Shown here in pieces: positions 17,957 through 25,959 of a DNA stretch of 64,000 nt. Under the pieces are notes generated by a model. It saw only the letters and a list, made by a program, of their open reading frames with translations, was not told where the DNA came from and did no database searches. How positions within the stretch are numbered: position 1 is the first letter of the stretch; each line of letters begins with the position of its first letter. The stretch is from the NCBI RefSeq assembly GCF_001746295.1, contig NZ_MJAH01000001.1, forward strand, positions 398,468 to 462,467, written 5' to 3'. Source of the DNA: Streptomyces sp. LUP47B (GTDB lineage: Bacteria; Actinomycetota; Actinomycetes; Streptomycetales; Streptomycetaceae). The position numbers were made by a program, and so were the translations under genes.

Positions 17957-18135
17957 CGTCGACCTGTCTGTCCTGGTGAGTGGGATCCACGGAAGGGGCA
18001 GCGGGGGTGGCGGCTCCCCCGGCCGGCGCGGAATCGGCTCAGGCACCGACCTCAGTGACGCGTAACGCGAAGGGGACTGGAAGGCGGCAAAGACGGAGGG
18101 CGGGATGCCCGCCGTCGGGTCGCCCTTCCGTGCGC

Positions 18136-18180
18136 AGACTCCTTCAGAGGAGTCTAACTGGGAGAAACATCGTTTCACAA
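18136..18180 (-). promoter_or_regulatory. Promoter with overlapping inverted-repeat operator
   Basis: On the minus strand TTGTGA (18180-18175) and TAGACT (18156-18151) are spaced by 18 bases, a good sigma-70-like promoter for the 66-residue frame and cysteine hydrolase. The inverted repeat AGACTCCT-TCAG-AGGAGTCT (18136-18155) overlaps the -10 element and the expected start point. A protein bound there would block transcription. The XRE-cupin regulator encoded immediately upstream is the likely binder. Confidence 0.45.
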
Positions 18181-18231
18181 CAGTAGACAGGGATGTCATA
18201 GGGCGGCTCCGCGGCTGATCAAAGCCGAGCT

Positions 18232-18864
18232 TCAGTGCTGGGGGCTGTCCCCGAAGGCCGTCACGGTGAGGAACTGGATGGGGAGTTCGACCAGCGTCTC
18301 CGGGCCGTGCGGGGCCTCGCCGTCGAACTGGAGGGCGTCGCCGGGGCGCAACGTGTAGCTGGACTTGCCGTGGCCGTAGACCATGACGCCTTCCAGCATG
18401 TACAGGAGTTCGGTGCCCGCATGCTGGAAGAGCGGGAAGACCTCGCTCTCCTCGGTCAGGGTGACCAGCAGGGCGTCCATCCGCTTGTGGGCGCCCCGGA
18501 GCGAGCCGAGCTGGGCGTACTCGTGACCGACCCTGGTGCCCCGCCGTACGATCCGGGCGCCGTGACCGGCGGGGACGAAGACCGCCTCGCGTTCGTCGTC
18601 CATGCCGCGGAACAGGGCCGTGACGGGGACGTCCAGACCGCGGGCGAGCCGGGAGAGCGTGGTGAGACTGCACGCGGTCTGGGCATTCTCGATCTTCGAC
18701 AGCATGGCCTTGGAGATGCCGACCCGCTGCGCCATGTCGCCGACCGACAGCCCGGCCGCCTGCCGGTACTCGCGGGCGCGGACCGCGATGATGCGCTCCA
18801 GCGCCTTGTCGTCGGAGTCGTCGGGGGCCGCGGAGTCCGGTGCGGGGGCGGGATGCTCGGTCAC
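18232..18864 (-). CDS. XRE-family regulator with C-terminal cupin domain
   Basis: A 210-residue protein. Residues about 25-85 form a Cro/CI-type helix-turn-helix (RQAAGLSVGDMAQRVGISKAMLSKIENAQT); residues about 130-205 form a cupin (GTELLYMLEGVMVYGHGKSS, LRPGDALQFDGEAPHGPE). Such XRE-cupin regulators commonly control polyamine, amine or amino acid catabolism (the PuuR type). It starts nine bases after the stop of the sarcosine-oxidase-like gene and so probably ends the amine operon, giving feedback control. The inverted repeat at 18136-18155, just downstream, is a candidate site. Confidence 0.85.
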   Translation of the reverse strand: MTEHPAPAPDSAAPDDSDDKALERIIAVRAREYRQAAGLSVGDMAQRVGISKAMLSKIENAQTACSLTTLSRLARGLDVPVTALFRGMDDEREAVFVPAGHGARIVRRGTRVGHEYAQLGSLRGAHKRMDALLVTLTEESEVFPLFQHAGTELLYMLEGVMVYGHGKSSYTLRPGDALQFDGEAPHGPETLVELPIQFLTVTAFGDSPQH

Positions 18865-18873
18865 CGGCGAATC

Positions 18874-19962
18874 CTAGCCCGCGCGGTGCAGTCGGAAGCG
18901 CGGGTGGGGCTCGGCCCGGCCAGTGGCGAGGTCGGCCGCCATCGCGCCGATCAACGGGGCGAATTTCGCGCCGTGGCCGGAGCACGGGGAGGCGATGACG
19001 AACGGACCGTGCCGGTCGAGGACGAAGTCCTCGTCGTGGGTGGTGGTGTAGAGGCAGGTCGCATCGGCCACCGGGTCGGGTTCGAGGCCCGGGAGGCGGT
19101 CGCGTACGAAGCCGCTCACCCGCGTGCGCGACGACGGGTCGACGGCCCCGCTGCGGGTGCGGGCGGTGGTGGGGGTGCCGCGATCGTGCTCCGCGACCTT
19201 GACCGCGGGCAGCGGACCGCCGTCGCTTCCCGACGGCAGCCCGTAGAGATGCAGTTCCCCGTCCCAGATCAGGGTCGGCCACCGCATGGACGGATCCCGC
19301 TGCCGGAAGTGGAAGACCTGCTGCTGGGTCACCTCCAACGGCGGTAGCGAGAAGGGTAGTTCGAGGTCCGGCAGCCAGGCACCGGCAGCGATCACCACCG
19401 TGTCGGCGACGATCTCGCGGCCGTCGTCGGTGCGCAGGAGCACCTTCTCGTCGCCCTGGACGTCGATGCCCGTGACGCGCACGCCGATGATCGCTTCCGT
19501 GCCGTGCTCGATCGCCCGCCGAACGCAGGCCGCGACGGTCTGGTCGGCGTCGACGACGCCCGCGTCTGGGTGGTACAGCACGGGTCCTGTGATGCGGATG
19601 TACGGCCAGCGCTCCGAGGCGGCTTCCGGGCCGAGGACTTCGTGGGGCACCGCGGCCGCATCGAGGAGGGCGGCGAGTTCCTTCGTGTCGCGGCCCTCGC
19701 CCAAGTCGAGGCCACCGGTGGTGCGCAGCAAGGGAGTCGAGCTGTCCTTCTCCAGTTCCCGCCACTGCTCGTGCGCCTGCCCGGTCAGCCGTACGTAGAA
19801 GGGGTCGGCGTAGGCCCGCCGGAAGATCCTTGAGCTGCCGTGCGAACTGCCGTGTCTGTGGCCGATGTCGTACGCCTCGACGAGCGTGACCTCGTGGCCG
19901 CGACGAGCGAGTTGCCAGGCGGTGGCCGCGCCCATCAGTCCGGCGCCTACGACGGCGATCAA
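18874..19962 (-). CDS. Monomeric sarcosine oxidase-like FAD amine oxidase
   Basis: A 362-residue flavoprotein of the monomeric sarcosine oxidase/N-methyltryptophan oxidase family, which oxidises secondary N-methyl amines to formaldehyde and the demethylated amine. Key residues are present: N-terminal FAD fold (VVGAGLMGAATAW), SSHGSSRIFR loop, K255 (position of the O2-activating lysine) and C303 in TCLYTTTHDEDF (covalent FAD). Its TTG start overlaps the upstream stop (TTGA). Since it follows N-methylglutamate-synthase-like genes, N-methylglutamate is a likely substrate; sarcosine or N-methyltryptophan-like compounds are alternatives. Confidence 0.82.
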   Translation of the reverse strand: MIAVVGAGLMGAATAWQLARRGHEVTLVEAYDIGHRHGSSHGSSRIFRRAYADPFYVRLTGQAHEQWRELEKDSSTPLLRTTGGLDLGEGRDTKELAALLDAAAVPHEVLGPEAASERWPYIRITGPVLYHPDAGVVDADQTVAACVRRAIEHGTEAIIGVRVTGIDVQGDEKVLLRTDDGREIVADTVVIAAGAWLPDLELPFSLPPLEVTQQQVFHFRQRDPSMRWPTLIWDGELHLYGLPSGSDGGPLPAVKVAEHDRGTPTTARTRSGAVDPSSRTRVSGFVRDRLPGLEPDPVADATCLYTTTHDEDFVLDRHGPFVIASPCSGHGAKFAPLIGAMAADLATGRAEPHPRFRLHRAG

Positions 19963-21278
19963 AGCCCCTCCCCCGGGATCCAGTTCGTACCCGCGAGTGG
20001 GACGCGGGCCATGGCGGCGGACTCGATCGTAAGGGCGACCAGGTCCTCGGGCTCCAGGTGCAGGAGGTGGGCCTTGCCGCAGGCGCGGGCAAGGGTCTGG
20101 GCCTCCATGGTCATCACACGCAGGTAGTTCGCGAGCCGGCGACCGGCCTCCACCGGATCGAGGCGGGCGGCGAGCTCCTCGTCCTGGGTGGAGATGCCGG
20201 CCGGGTCGCGGCCGTCCTGGTAGTCGTCGAAGTAGCCTGCGGCGGAGCCCAGTTGACGGTACTCGGCATCGTACCTGGGGTGGTTGTCGCCCAGCGCGAT
20301 GAGCGCCGCCGTCCCGATCGCGACCGCGTCCGCGCCCAGAGCGAGGGCCTTGGCCATGTCGGCGCCGCCGCGGATGCCGCCGGAGACGATGAGCTGGACC
20401 TCGCGGTGGACCCCCAGCTCCTGCAGCGCCCGTACCGCTTGGGGCAGCGCGGCCAGGGTGGGGATGCCGACGTGCTCGATGAAGACGTCCTGGGTGGCGG
20501 CCGTGCCGCCCTGCATTCCGTCGACGACCACGACGTCGGCGCCGGCGTGCACGGCGAGCTTGACGTCGTAGTACGTCCGGGTCGCGCCGACCTTCACATA
20601 GATCGGCTTCTCCCAGTCGGTGATCTCCCGGAGCTCCAGGATCTTGATGGCCAGGTCGTCGGGGCCGGTCCAGTCGGGGTGGCGGCAGGCGCTGCGCTGA
20701 TCGATGCCGACGGGCAACGTCCGCATGCCCGCGACGCGCTCGGTGATCTTCTGGCCGAGCAGCATGCCTCCACCGCCGGGCTTGGCGCCCTGGCCGAGGA
20801 CGACCTCGATGGCGTCGGCCTTGCGCAGATCGTCGGGGTTCATGCCGTAGCGGGACGGCAGGTACTGGTAAACGAGGTGCTTGGAGTGGCCCCGCTCCTC
20901 CGGGGTCATCCCGCCGTCGCCGGTGGTCGTCGATGTGCCGACTTCGCTGGCACCGCGGCCGAGGGCCTCCTTGGCCTGGGCGGACAGGGCGCCGAAGCTC
21001 ATGCCGGCGATGGTGACGGGGGTGGCGAGCCGCAGGGGGTGCTTGGCGTGCCGGGTGCCGAGGACGACGTCGGTGTCACAGCGCTCGCGGTAACCCTCCA
21101 GCGGGTAGCGCGACATGGAGGCGCCGAGCAGCAACAGGTCGTCGAAGTGCGGAAGCTTCCGCTTGGCGCCCCAGCCACGGATGTCGTAGACGCCGGTCTC
21201 GGCGGCTCGCTGGATGGCGTGGATGGTGGCACGGTCGAAGGTGGCCGACTCGCGCAGGCCGTAAGCCGCGGGTTCCAA
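19959..21278 (-). CDS. FMN-binding glutamate-synthase domain protein (MgsC-like)
   Basis: About 439 residues of the FMN/iron-sulphur central domain of glutamate synthase, as a separate polypeptide (TIAGMSFGALSAQAKEALG, STTTGDGGMT, GQGAKPGGGGML, DGMQGGTAAT, SGGIRGGADMAKALALGADA, C-terminal GTNWIPG). In the N-methylglutamate pathway such a subunit makes N-methylglutamate from gamma-glutamylmethylamide and 2-oxoglutarate. A TTG at 21278 is preferred, six bases after GAGGAG; an alternative start at 21374 would extend into an intergenic repeat. Coupled to the amine oxidase gene downstream. Start uncertain. Confidence 0.8.
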   Translation of the reverse strand: MEPAAYGLRESATFDRATIHAIQRAAETGVYDIRGWGAKRKLPHFDDLLLLGASMSRYPLEGYRERCDTDVVLGTRHAKHPLRLATPVTIAGMSFGALSAQAKEALGRGASEVGTSTTTGDGGMTPEERGHSKHLVYQYLPSRYGMNPDDLRKADAIEVVLGQGAKPGGGGMLLGQKITERVAGMRTLPVGIDQRSACRHPDWTGPDDLAIKILELREITDWEKPIYVKVGATRTYYDVKLAVHAGADVVVVDGMQGGTAATQDVFIEHVGIPTLAALPQAVRALQELGVHREVQLIVSGGIRGGADMAKALALGADAVAIGTAALIALGDNHPRYDAEYRQLGSAAGYFDDYQDGRDPAGISTQDEELAARLDPVEAGRRLANYLRVMTMEAQTLARACGKAHLLHLEPEDLVALTIESAAMARVPLAGTNWIPGEGL

Positions 21279-21317
21279 TGTCAACTCCTCTGATGGGGCG
21301 AGGTGTCGCACCCCCTG

Positions 21318-21373
21318 AGGGGCGCGGGGCCGTACGGATGTGCGGCTCCACCGCGCGGGCGCGACCGGCGACA
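21318..21373. repeat. Intergenic repeat copy 1
   Basis: A GC-rich stretch running from AGGGGCGCGGGG through TGCGGCTCCACCGCGCGGGC. It matches 30156-30212 at most positions, with the shared core TGCGGCTCC-N-CCGCG forming a short hairpin. The arrangement resembles a degenerate repetitive element scattered between streptomycete genes. It lies between the MgsB-like and MgsC-like genes. Confidence 0.5.
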
Positions 21374-21446
21374 TCCGGCCCGCGGAATGCGGATGAATAC
21401 GGAAGGCAGATGAATTCGGACTCCCAGCGGGGCTGATACGCCGCCG

Positions 21447-22121
21447 CTAGTACGCCGCCGAGTTGCCGACATTGAAGTGGTAGAGCGTCCTGGCGGAGCC
21501 GTACCGTCGGAAATCCGCGGCGTCCTCGTCCCGCTCGGCCGCCTTGAGCAACTCGGCCAGTTCGACGAAGTGTTCCGCCCGCATCTCCTTCTCCACGCAG
21601 TCCGCGCCGAGGGACTTCACCGTGCCCCGGACGTAGATCCGCGCCTCGTAGAGGGAGTCCCCGAGGGCTTCCCCCGCGTCGCCGCAGACGACCAACCGCC
21701 CGGCCTGCCCCATGAACGCGCTCATGTGGCCGACGTTTCCGCCGACGACGATGTCCACGCCCTTCATGGAGATGCCGCAGCGGGCGGCGGCGTCCCCGTC
21801 GACGACGAGCAGTCCGCCGTGGGCGGTGGCCCCGGCCGACTGGGACGCGTTGCCGCGCACCCGCACGGTGCCGGACATCATGTTCTCGGCGACTCCGGTG
21901 CCGGCGTTGCCGTGGACGGTCACGGTGGCACGCTGGTTCATGCCGGCGCAGTAGTAGCCGACGTGACCTTCGATGTCGACGGCGAGATCCTCCCGGATCC
22001 CGCAGGCCACGGCGTGCGCGCCGCGCGGGTTGAGAACACGCCAGGACGCGGCCTCGGGGGCGTGCAGGGCCTGGTTGAGCTCCCGCACCGGTGTCCTGGC
22101 CAGGTCGATCAGCGTCGCCAT
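21447..22121 (-). CDS. GXGXG-domain protein, glutamate synthase C-terminal-like (MgsB-like)
   Basis: A 224-residue right-handed beta-helix protein homologous to the C-terminal GXGXG domain of glutamate synthase (HVGYYCAGMNQRATVTVHGN, VRVRGNASQSAGATAHGG, ISMKGVDIVVGGNVGHMSAF). It is the structural subunit that links the amidotransferase and FMN subunits when glutamate synthase is split into three genes, as in MgsABC. Its start lies inside the 3' end of the upstream amidotransferase gene (13-base overlap), indicating coupled translation. The upstream frame is a shadow. Confidence 0.85.
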   Translation of the reverse strand: MATLIDLARTPVRELNQALHAPEAASWRVLNPRGAHAVACGIREDLAVDIEGHVGYYCAGMNQRATVTVHGNAGTGVAENMMSGTVRVRGNASQSAGATAHGGLLVVDGDAAARCGISMKGVDIVVGGNVGHMSAFMGQAGRLVVCGDAGEALGDSLYEARIYVRGTVKSLGADCVEKEMRAEHFVELAELLKAAERDEDAADFRRYGSARTLYHFNVGNSAAY

Positions 22122-22966
22122 ATGTACACCTCTTCCGGCTCGGGTTCGAAGATCCGGGCGCTCTCGATACCCGGCAGGACGTCCAGCGCCCGGTACTCGG
22201 AGGCCATCGCCACCCATGCGTCGGTCTCGGCGACCAGCGCCGGCTTGCAGGCGATGGCGTCGCGGACGACCGCGAAGGAGTCGCCGGTCGACACCAGCAA
22301 CGTGTAGAAACCGTCGAACCGCTCGCACAGCAGCCGCAGCGCCTTCTCCAGGTCGGTGCCCTGCTCCAGCTGGTGGGCGACGAAGCGGGCGCCGACCTCG
22401 GAGTCGTTCTCGCTGTCGAACTCGACGCCTTGGGCGCGCAGTTCGCGGCGAATGGTGGCGTGGTTGGCGAAGGAGCCGTTGTGCACCAGGCACTGTCCGG
22501 GGCCGACGGAGAAGGGGTGGGCGCCCTCGGGGGTGACGGCCGACTCGGTGGCCATGCGGGTGTGGCCGACGCCCTGCCAGCCGCTCACCCCGGCGAGCCC
22601 GAACGCGTCCGCCAACTCGACGGGATTCCCGGTGCCCTTGAGTACGGCGAACCCCTCGCCGGAGCCGATGACAGTGGCTTCGGGAAGCGCGGCGGCAATT
22701 TGGTCGGCACCGGCGTGCACCACGGTGGTGGCGTCGGCGTCGAGGGCCACCACCCCTGGCAGCGCGGCTTCCACCTCGGTCTTCGAGGTGCCCAGCAGTG
22801 AGACGACGGCTTGTCCCGGCGGGGACAGCCGCGGGTCGCCGTACACCGCGACACCCGCCGAGTCCGGGCCGCGCTCGACGACCTGGCCGAGCATCGCGCT
22901 CAGCAACTCGCCGAGCCGTGGTTCGAGTGAGGGGTCACGCAGATGGAGCCCCACGATTCCGCACAT
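22109..22966 (-). CDS. Class II glutamine amidotransferase (MgsA-like)
   Basis: A 285-residue N-terminal-nucleophile amidotransferase. Cys at position 2 (MCGIVGLHLRD) is the nucleophile after Met removal; GPDSAGVAVYG, HTRMATESAVTPEGAHPF and LVHNGSFANH are the class II glutaminase signatures. In the N-methylglutamate synthase arrangement this subunit takes gamma-glutamylmethylamide rather than glutamine and channels the amine. It is followed by the GXGXG and FMN subunits in the order A-B-C and preceded 57 bases upstream by the glutamine-synthetase-like gene. Confidence 0.85.
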   Translation of the reverse strand: MCGIVGLHLRDPSLEPRLGELLSAMLGQVVERGPDSAGVAVYGDPRLSPPGQAVVSLLGTSKTEVEAALPGVVALDADATTVVHAGADQIAAALPEATVIGSGEGFAVLKGTGNPVELADAFGLAGVSGWQGVGHTRMATESAVTPEGAHPFSVGPGQCLVHNGSFANHATIRRELRAQGVEFDSENDSEVGARFVAHQLEQGTDLEKALRLLCERFDGFYTLLVSTGDSFAVVRDAIACKPALVAETDAWVAMASEYRALDVLPGIESARIFEPEPEEVYIWRR

Positions 22967-23023
22967 CTCAAGTCCCTTCGGAAGGCGGTCAAAGGCGGAA
23001 GACGATCAAAAGGCGAGAGGCGA

Positions 23024-24352
23024 TCAGAAGGCGGTCAGATAGCGGTCGAGCTCCCAGGGGCCGACCGTCGCGTGCCAGTCGAAGAACTCCTGGCGCTTGA
23101 GGTCCGCGAAGTACCGGCTCACGCCGCTCCCGGCCACGTCCAGGGCGCCGCTGATCACGTCGTCCGTCTGGAGGGCCTCGACCGCGTGCAGCAGGGTCGG
23201 CGGGAGTTCGGGGCCCTTGCCGCCCGCGCCCGGCTCGCCGGGGTCGAGGTCGCGCTCGATGCCGTCCAAGCCGGCGGCGAGGGCGGCGGCAGCGGCGAGG
23301 TAGGGGTTGGCGGCGCCGTCTCCGCCGCGCAGCTCGATGCGGTTGCCGTCGGGGACGCGGACGAAGTGGGTGCGGTCGTTGCCGCCGTAACTTGCCACGC
23401 GCGGTGACCAGGTGGCGCCCGAGCGGGTGGAGACCGCGCCGGTGCGCTTGTAGGAGTTGACCGTGGGGGCGATCACGGCCTGCAGGGCCGGCGCGTGCTC
23501 GACGATCCCGGCGAGGAAGGAGTAGGCGAGCGGGGAGAGGCCCAGTCCGCGTCCGTCGGTGGCGTCGGGGAAGGCGGGGTCGTCGCCCCGCCAGAGCGAC
23601 ATGTGCATATGCATGCCGGTGCCGGTGCGGTCGGTGAAGGGCTTCGGCATGAACGTGGCCGTCATGCCGCGCTGTTCGGCCAGTACCGACACCAGGTACC
23701 GCATGGTGATGACCCGGTCGGCGGTGGTGAGGGCGTCGGCGTGCTGGAAGTTCTGCTCGAACTGGCCGTTGCCGTCCTCGTGGTCGTTGGCGTAGTTGCC
23801 CCAGCCGAGGGAGTTCATGGCGCTGGAGACCGCGGTGAGGTGGTCGTACATCCGGGTCAACCCGCGTGCGTCGTAACAGGGTTGGGCAGCGGTGTCCCTG
23901 ACGTCGGCGACCCTGAGCACGCCGTGCTCGTCCCGGTTGACGAGGAAGTACTCGACTTCCGCGCCCACGGAGAGGGACAGTCCTCGCTCGGCGGCCCGCT
24001 TCAGCAGTCCGCGCAGGATGACCCGCGGGGCGTACGGCCAGGGCTTCCCCTCCACGTACGGGTCGCAGTGGACGAGCGCGAGACCGGGCTTGACGAAGGG
24101 GACGGGCGTGTACGAGGCCGCGTCCGGCCGGGCGATGACATCGGGGTCGCTGGGCTGCTGGCCAAGCGCGCCGGCCGCGTATCCGGCGAACCCCACGCCC
24201 GCGTCCCGGAGTTCCTCGACGGCTTGGGCCGGGACGAGCTTGGCGCACGGCTTGCCGGTGAGGTCGACGAAGACGGCGAGCACGAACTCGATGCCGTCGG
24301 CGCGGACCAGCTCGGCGAGATCGGGGGCGTCCGGTTCCGGGTCGGTCGTCAT
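23024..24352 (-). CDS. Type III glutamine synthetase-like, probable gamma-glutamylmethylamide synthetase
   Basis: A 442-residue GlnT/GmaS-type ligase that joins glutamate to ammonia or a primary amine using ATP. Visible motifs: SVGAEVEYFLV (metal-binding acids), FEQNFQHADALTTADR, GTGMHMHMSLWRGDDP and APTVNSYKRTGA. The length matches known gamma-glutamylmethylamide synthetases (about 444). With MgsABC-like genes immediately downstream, methylamine is the best guess; ethanolamine or polyamine ligation is the alternative. The ATG is preceded by GGGAGGGG; a GTG at 24373 is possible. A strong terminator separates it from the permease gene upstream. Confidence 0.78.
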   Translation of the reverse strand: MTTDPEPDAPDLAELVRADGIEFVLAVFVDLTGKPCAKLVPAQAVEELRDAGVGFAGYAAGALGQQPSDPDVIARPDAASYTPVPFVKPGLALVHCDPYVEGKPWPYAPRVILRGLLKRAAERGLSLSVGAEVEYFLVNRDEHGVLRVADVRDTAAQPCYDARGLTRMYDHLTAVSSAMNSLGWGNYANDHEDGNGQFEQNFQHADALTTADRVITMRYLVSVLAEQRGMTATFMPKPFTDRTGTGMHMHMSLWRGDDPAFPDATDGRGLGLSPLAYSFLAGIVEHAPALQAVIAPTVNSYKRTGAVSTRSGATWSPRVASYGGNDRTHFVRVPDGNRIELRGGDGAANPYLAAAAALAAGLDGIERDLDPGEPGAGGKGPELPPTLLHAVEALQTDDVISGALDVAGSGVSRYFADLKRQEFFDWHATVGPWELDRYLTAF

Positions 24353-24455
24353 GGCCCCTCCCAGGGTGTCCACTGTGGTGAATCAATGTTGCATCTGAGT
24401 AGACATCCTGGGTGTTACGGCCGGATTTCCGCCATGGAAGGTCCCCGTAAGCCGA

Positions 24456-24494
24456 AGGGCCGGGCACCGCCTCCGAAGAGGCGGACCCGGCCCT
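24456..24494 (-). terminator. Strong intrinsic terminator after the NCS1 permease gene
   Basis: AGGGCCGGG and CCGCCTC pair with GAGGCGG and CCCGGCCCT around a CGAA tetraloop, giving 9+7 bp with a small CA/A internal bulge. It begins 10 bases after the permease stop and isolates the permease unit from the glutamine-synthetase-like operon. This assigns the permease to the flavin reductase/monooxygenase unit on its other side. Confidence 0.8.
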
Positions 24495-24503
24495 GAGGCT
24501 CCG

Positions 24504-25931
24504 TCAGGACACGACAGCCGTCGGTTCGCTGGAGCCCAGCTCGGCCGAACCTCGGGAGGAACCCCGCACCCACAGCGGCTTCAGCCGGTACGTCAGCAGG
24601 TACAGCACCGCGCCCGCTCCGGCCGCGACGAACATGCTCAGGTCGCCCGCGCCCGGATACGCGGTCGAGAAGGGGCCGGTGTAGAAGCTGGACTGCCAGA
24701 ACGGCACCGAGGCGGCCACCCCGCCCGCCCAGGAGACGAAGCCCCAGTCGAGCACCCGGCGGCGGTCGTAGAGCTCGGAGACGCGGGACGGGTCGGAGCG
24801 GCCGCCCAGGTAGAAGTCGAGGAGCAGCACGGCCGCGAAGGGGGCGATGAAGTACGCGGTCAGGTTGAGGAACACCTTGAACTTGTCCTCCGTGCCCGAC
24901 TCGCCCCACAGGCTGATCGCGTAGGCCAGCAGACAGATGACGGTGACCGCCTGGGAGCGGCTGACCGGGATCTTCAGCGTCTGCACGGAGATCGCGCCAC
25001 CGTAGACGTTGAGGAAGTTCTGCGCGAGTGCGGACAGGCCGACGGCGAGCAGGGCGGGCACGGCGAAGGGGCCGGCCAGTTGGTGCAGAGCGGTGATCGA
25101 GTCCGAGCTGGTCGCGCTGCCGCCGACGACCACGCCCAGGATGCCCAGCCAGCAGATGGTGACGAAGTTGCCGAGGCCGGTGTACCAGGCGGTACGGGTG
25201 ACGACCTCGGGGGTGTCCGGCAGATAGCGGGAGTAGTCCGAGGCGAACGGCGCCCAGGCCACCAGGAAGGACAGGAACCAGCCTCCGAAGGTGACCCAGC
25301 CGCCGGCGGAGCCGATGTAGCCGGACGCCTTCGGGTCGGCGTGGAAGAGGCTTCCGCCGCGCACGACCGCGACCACGGTGATGAGGAGGAAGAGCGGGGT
25401 GAGGACGTAGGTCAGCGCCTTCTGCAGGTAGTTGATCATGTTGTAGCCGTAGATCGACACCACCAGCTCGACCGCCGTGAGCACCGCGCCGCACAGCCAG
25501 AACGGCAGATGTGTCAGTTCGGCGAACGCCTTGCCGCCCAGGATGACGGTGACCGCGGCCCAGCCGATCCCGGCGAAGACGTTGATGTATGCCACGGGCA
25601 GGAAGTTGCCGAAGAATCCGAGCGGGCCGCGCGCCTGGACCTGCTGCGCCACGCCGAGCCGTACTCCCATCCGGGACATGACGGCCATCAGCAGCGAGCC
25701 GACCGCCGCCCCGACGGCGATGGCCGTGACGGCGGCGCCGAAGCTCAGTCCGAACCAGGCCGCGCTGAAGCCGAGCAGGATGATCGGGAAGTTGAGACCG
25801 GCCGCGAACCAGACGAAGAACTGCGAGCTGGGCTTGCCGTGCCGTTCGTTGTCGGGGATGTGGTCGATGCCGAAGGGCTCGATCTTGGTGACCGCGCTGC
25901 CGTAGACCGGCGCCGGTGTTCCGTCTGTCAT
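24504..25931 (-). CDS. NCS1-family nucleobase/hydantoin-type permease
   Basis: A 475-residue integral membrane transporter of the NCS1 (purine-cytosine permease) family with about 12 hydrophobic segments. The cytosolic N-terminus IEPFGIDHIPDNERHGKP and the following FFVWFAAGLNFP are family signatures. NCS1 carriers import cytosine, allantoin, uracil, hydantoins or thiamine-like heterocycles with H+ or Na+. It follows the SnoaL-flavin-reductase gene by 28 bases on the same strand and is closed by its own terminator, so its substrate is probably what the divergent monooxygenase operon degrades. Confidence 0.88.
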   Translation of the reverse strand: MTDGTPAPVYGSAVTKIEPFGIDHIPDNERHGKPSSQFFVWFAAGLNFPIILLGFSAAWFGLSFGAAVTAIAVGAAVGSLLMAVMSRMGVRLGVAQQVQARGPLGFFGNFLPVAYINVFAGIGWAAVTVILGGKAFAELTHLPFWLCGAVLTAVELVVSIYGYNMINYLQKALTYVLTPLFLLITVVAVVRGGSLFHADPKASGYIGSAGGWVTFGGWFLSFLVAWAPFASDYSRYLPDTPEVVTRTAWYTGLGNFVTICWLGILGVVVGGSATSSDSITALHQLAGPFAVPALLAVGLSALAQNFLNVYGGAISVQTLKIPVSRSQAVTVICLLAYAISLWGESGTEDKFKVFLNLTAYFIAPFAAVLLLDFYLGGRSDPSRVSELYDRRRVLDWGFVSWAGGVAASVPFWQSSFYTGPFSTAYPGAGDLSMFVAAGAGAVLYLLTYRLKPLWVRGSSRGSAELGSSEPTAVVS

Positions 25932-25959
25932 GTGGTGCTCCTGCTCGGGTGGGTCGGGG

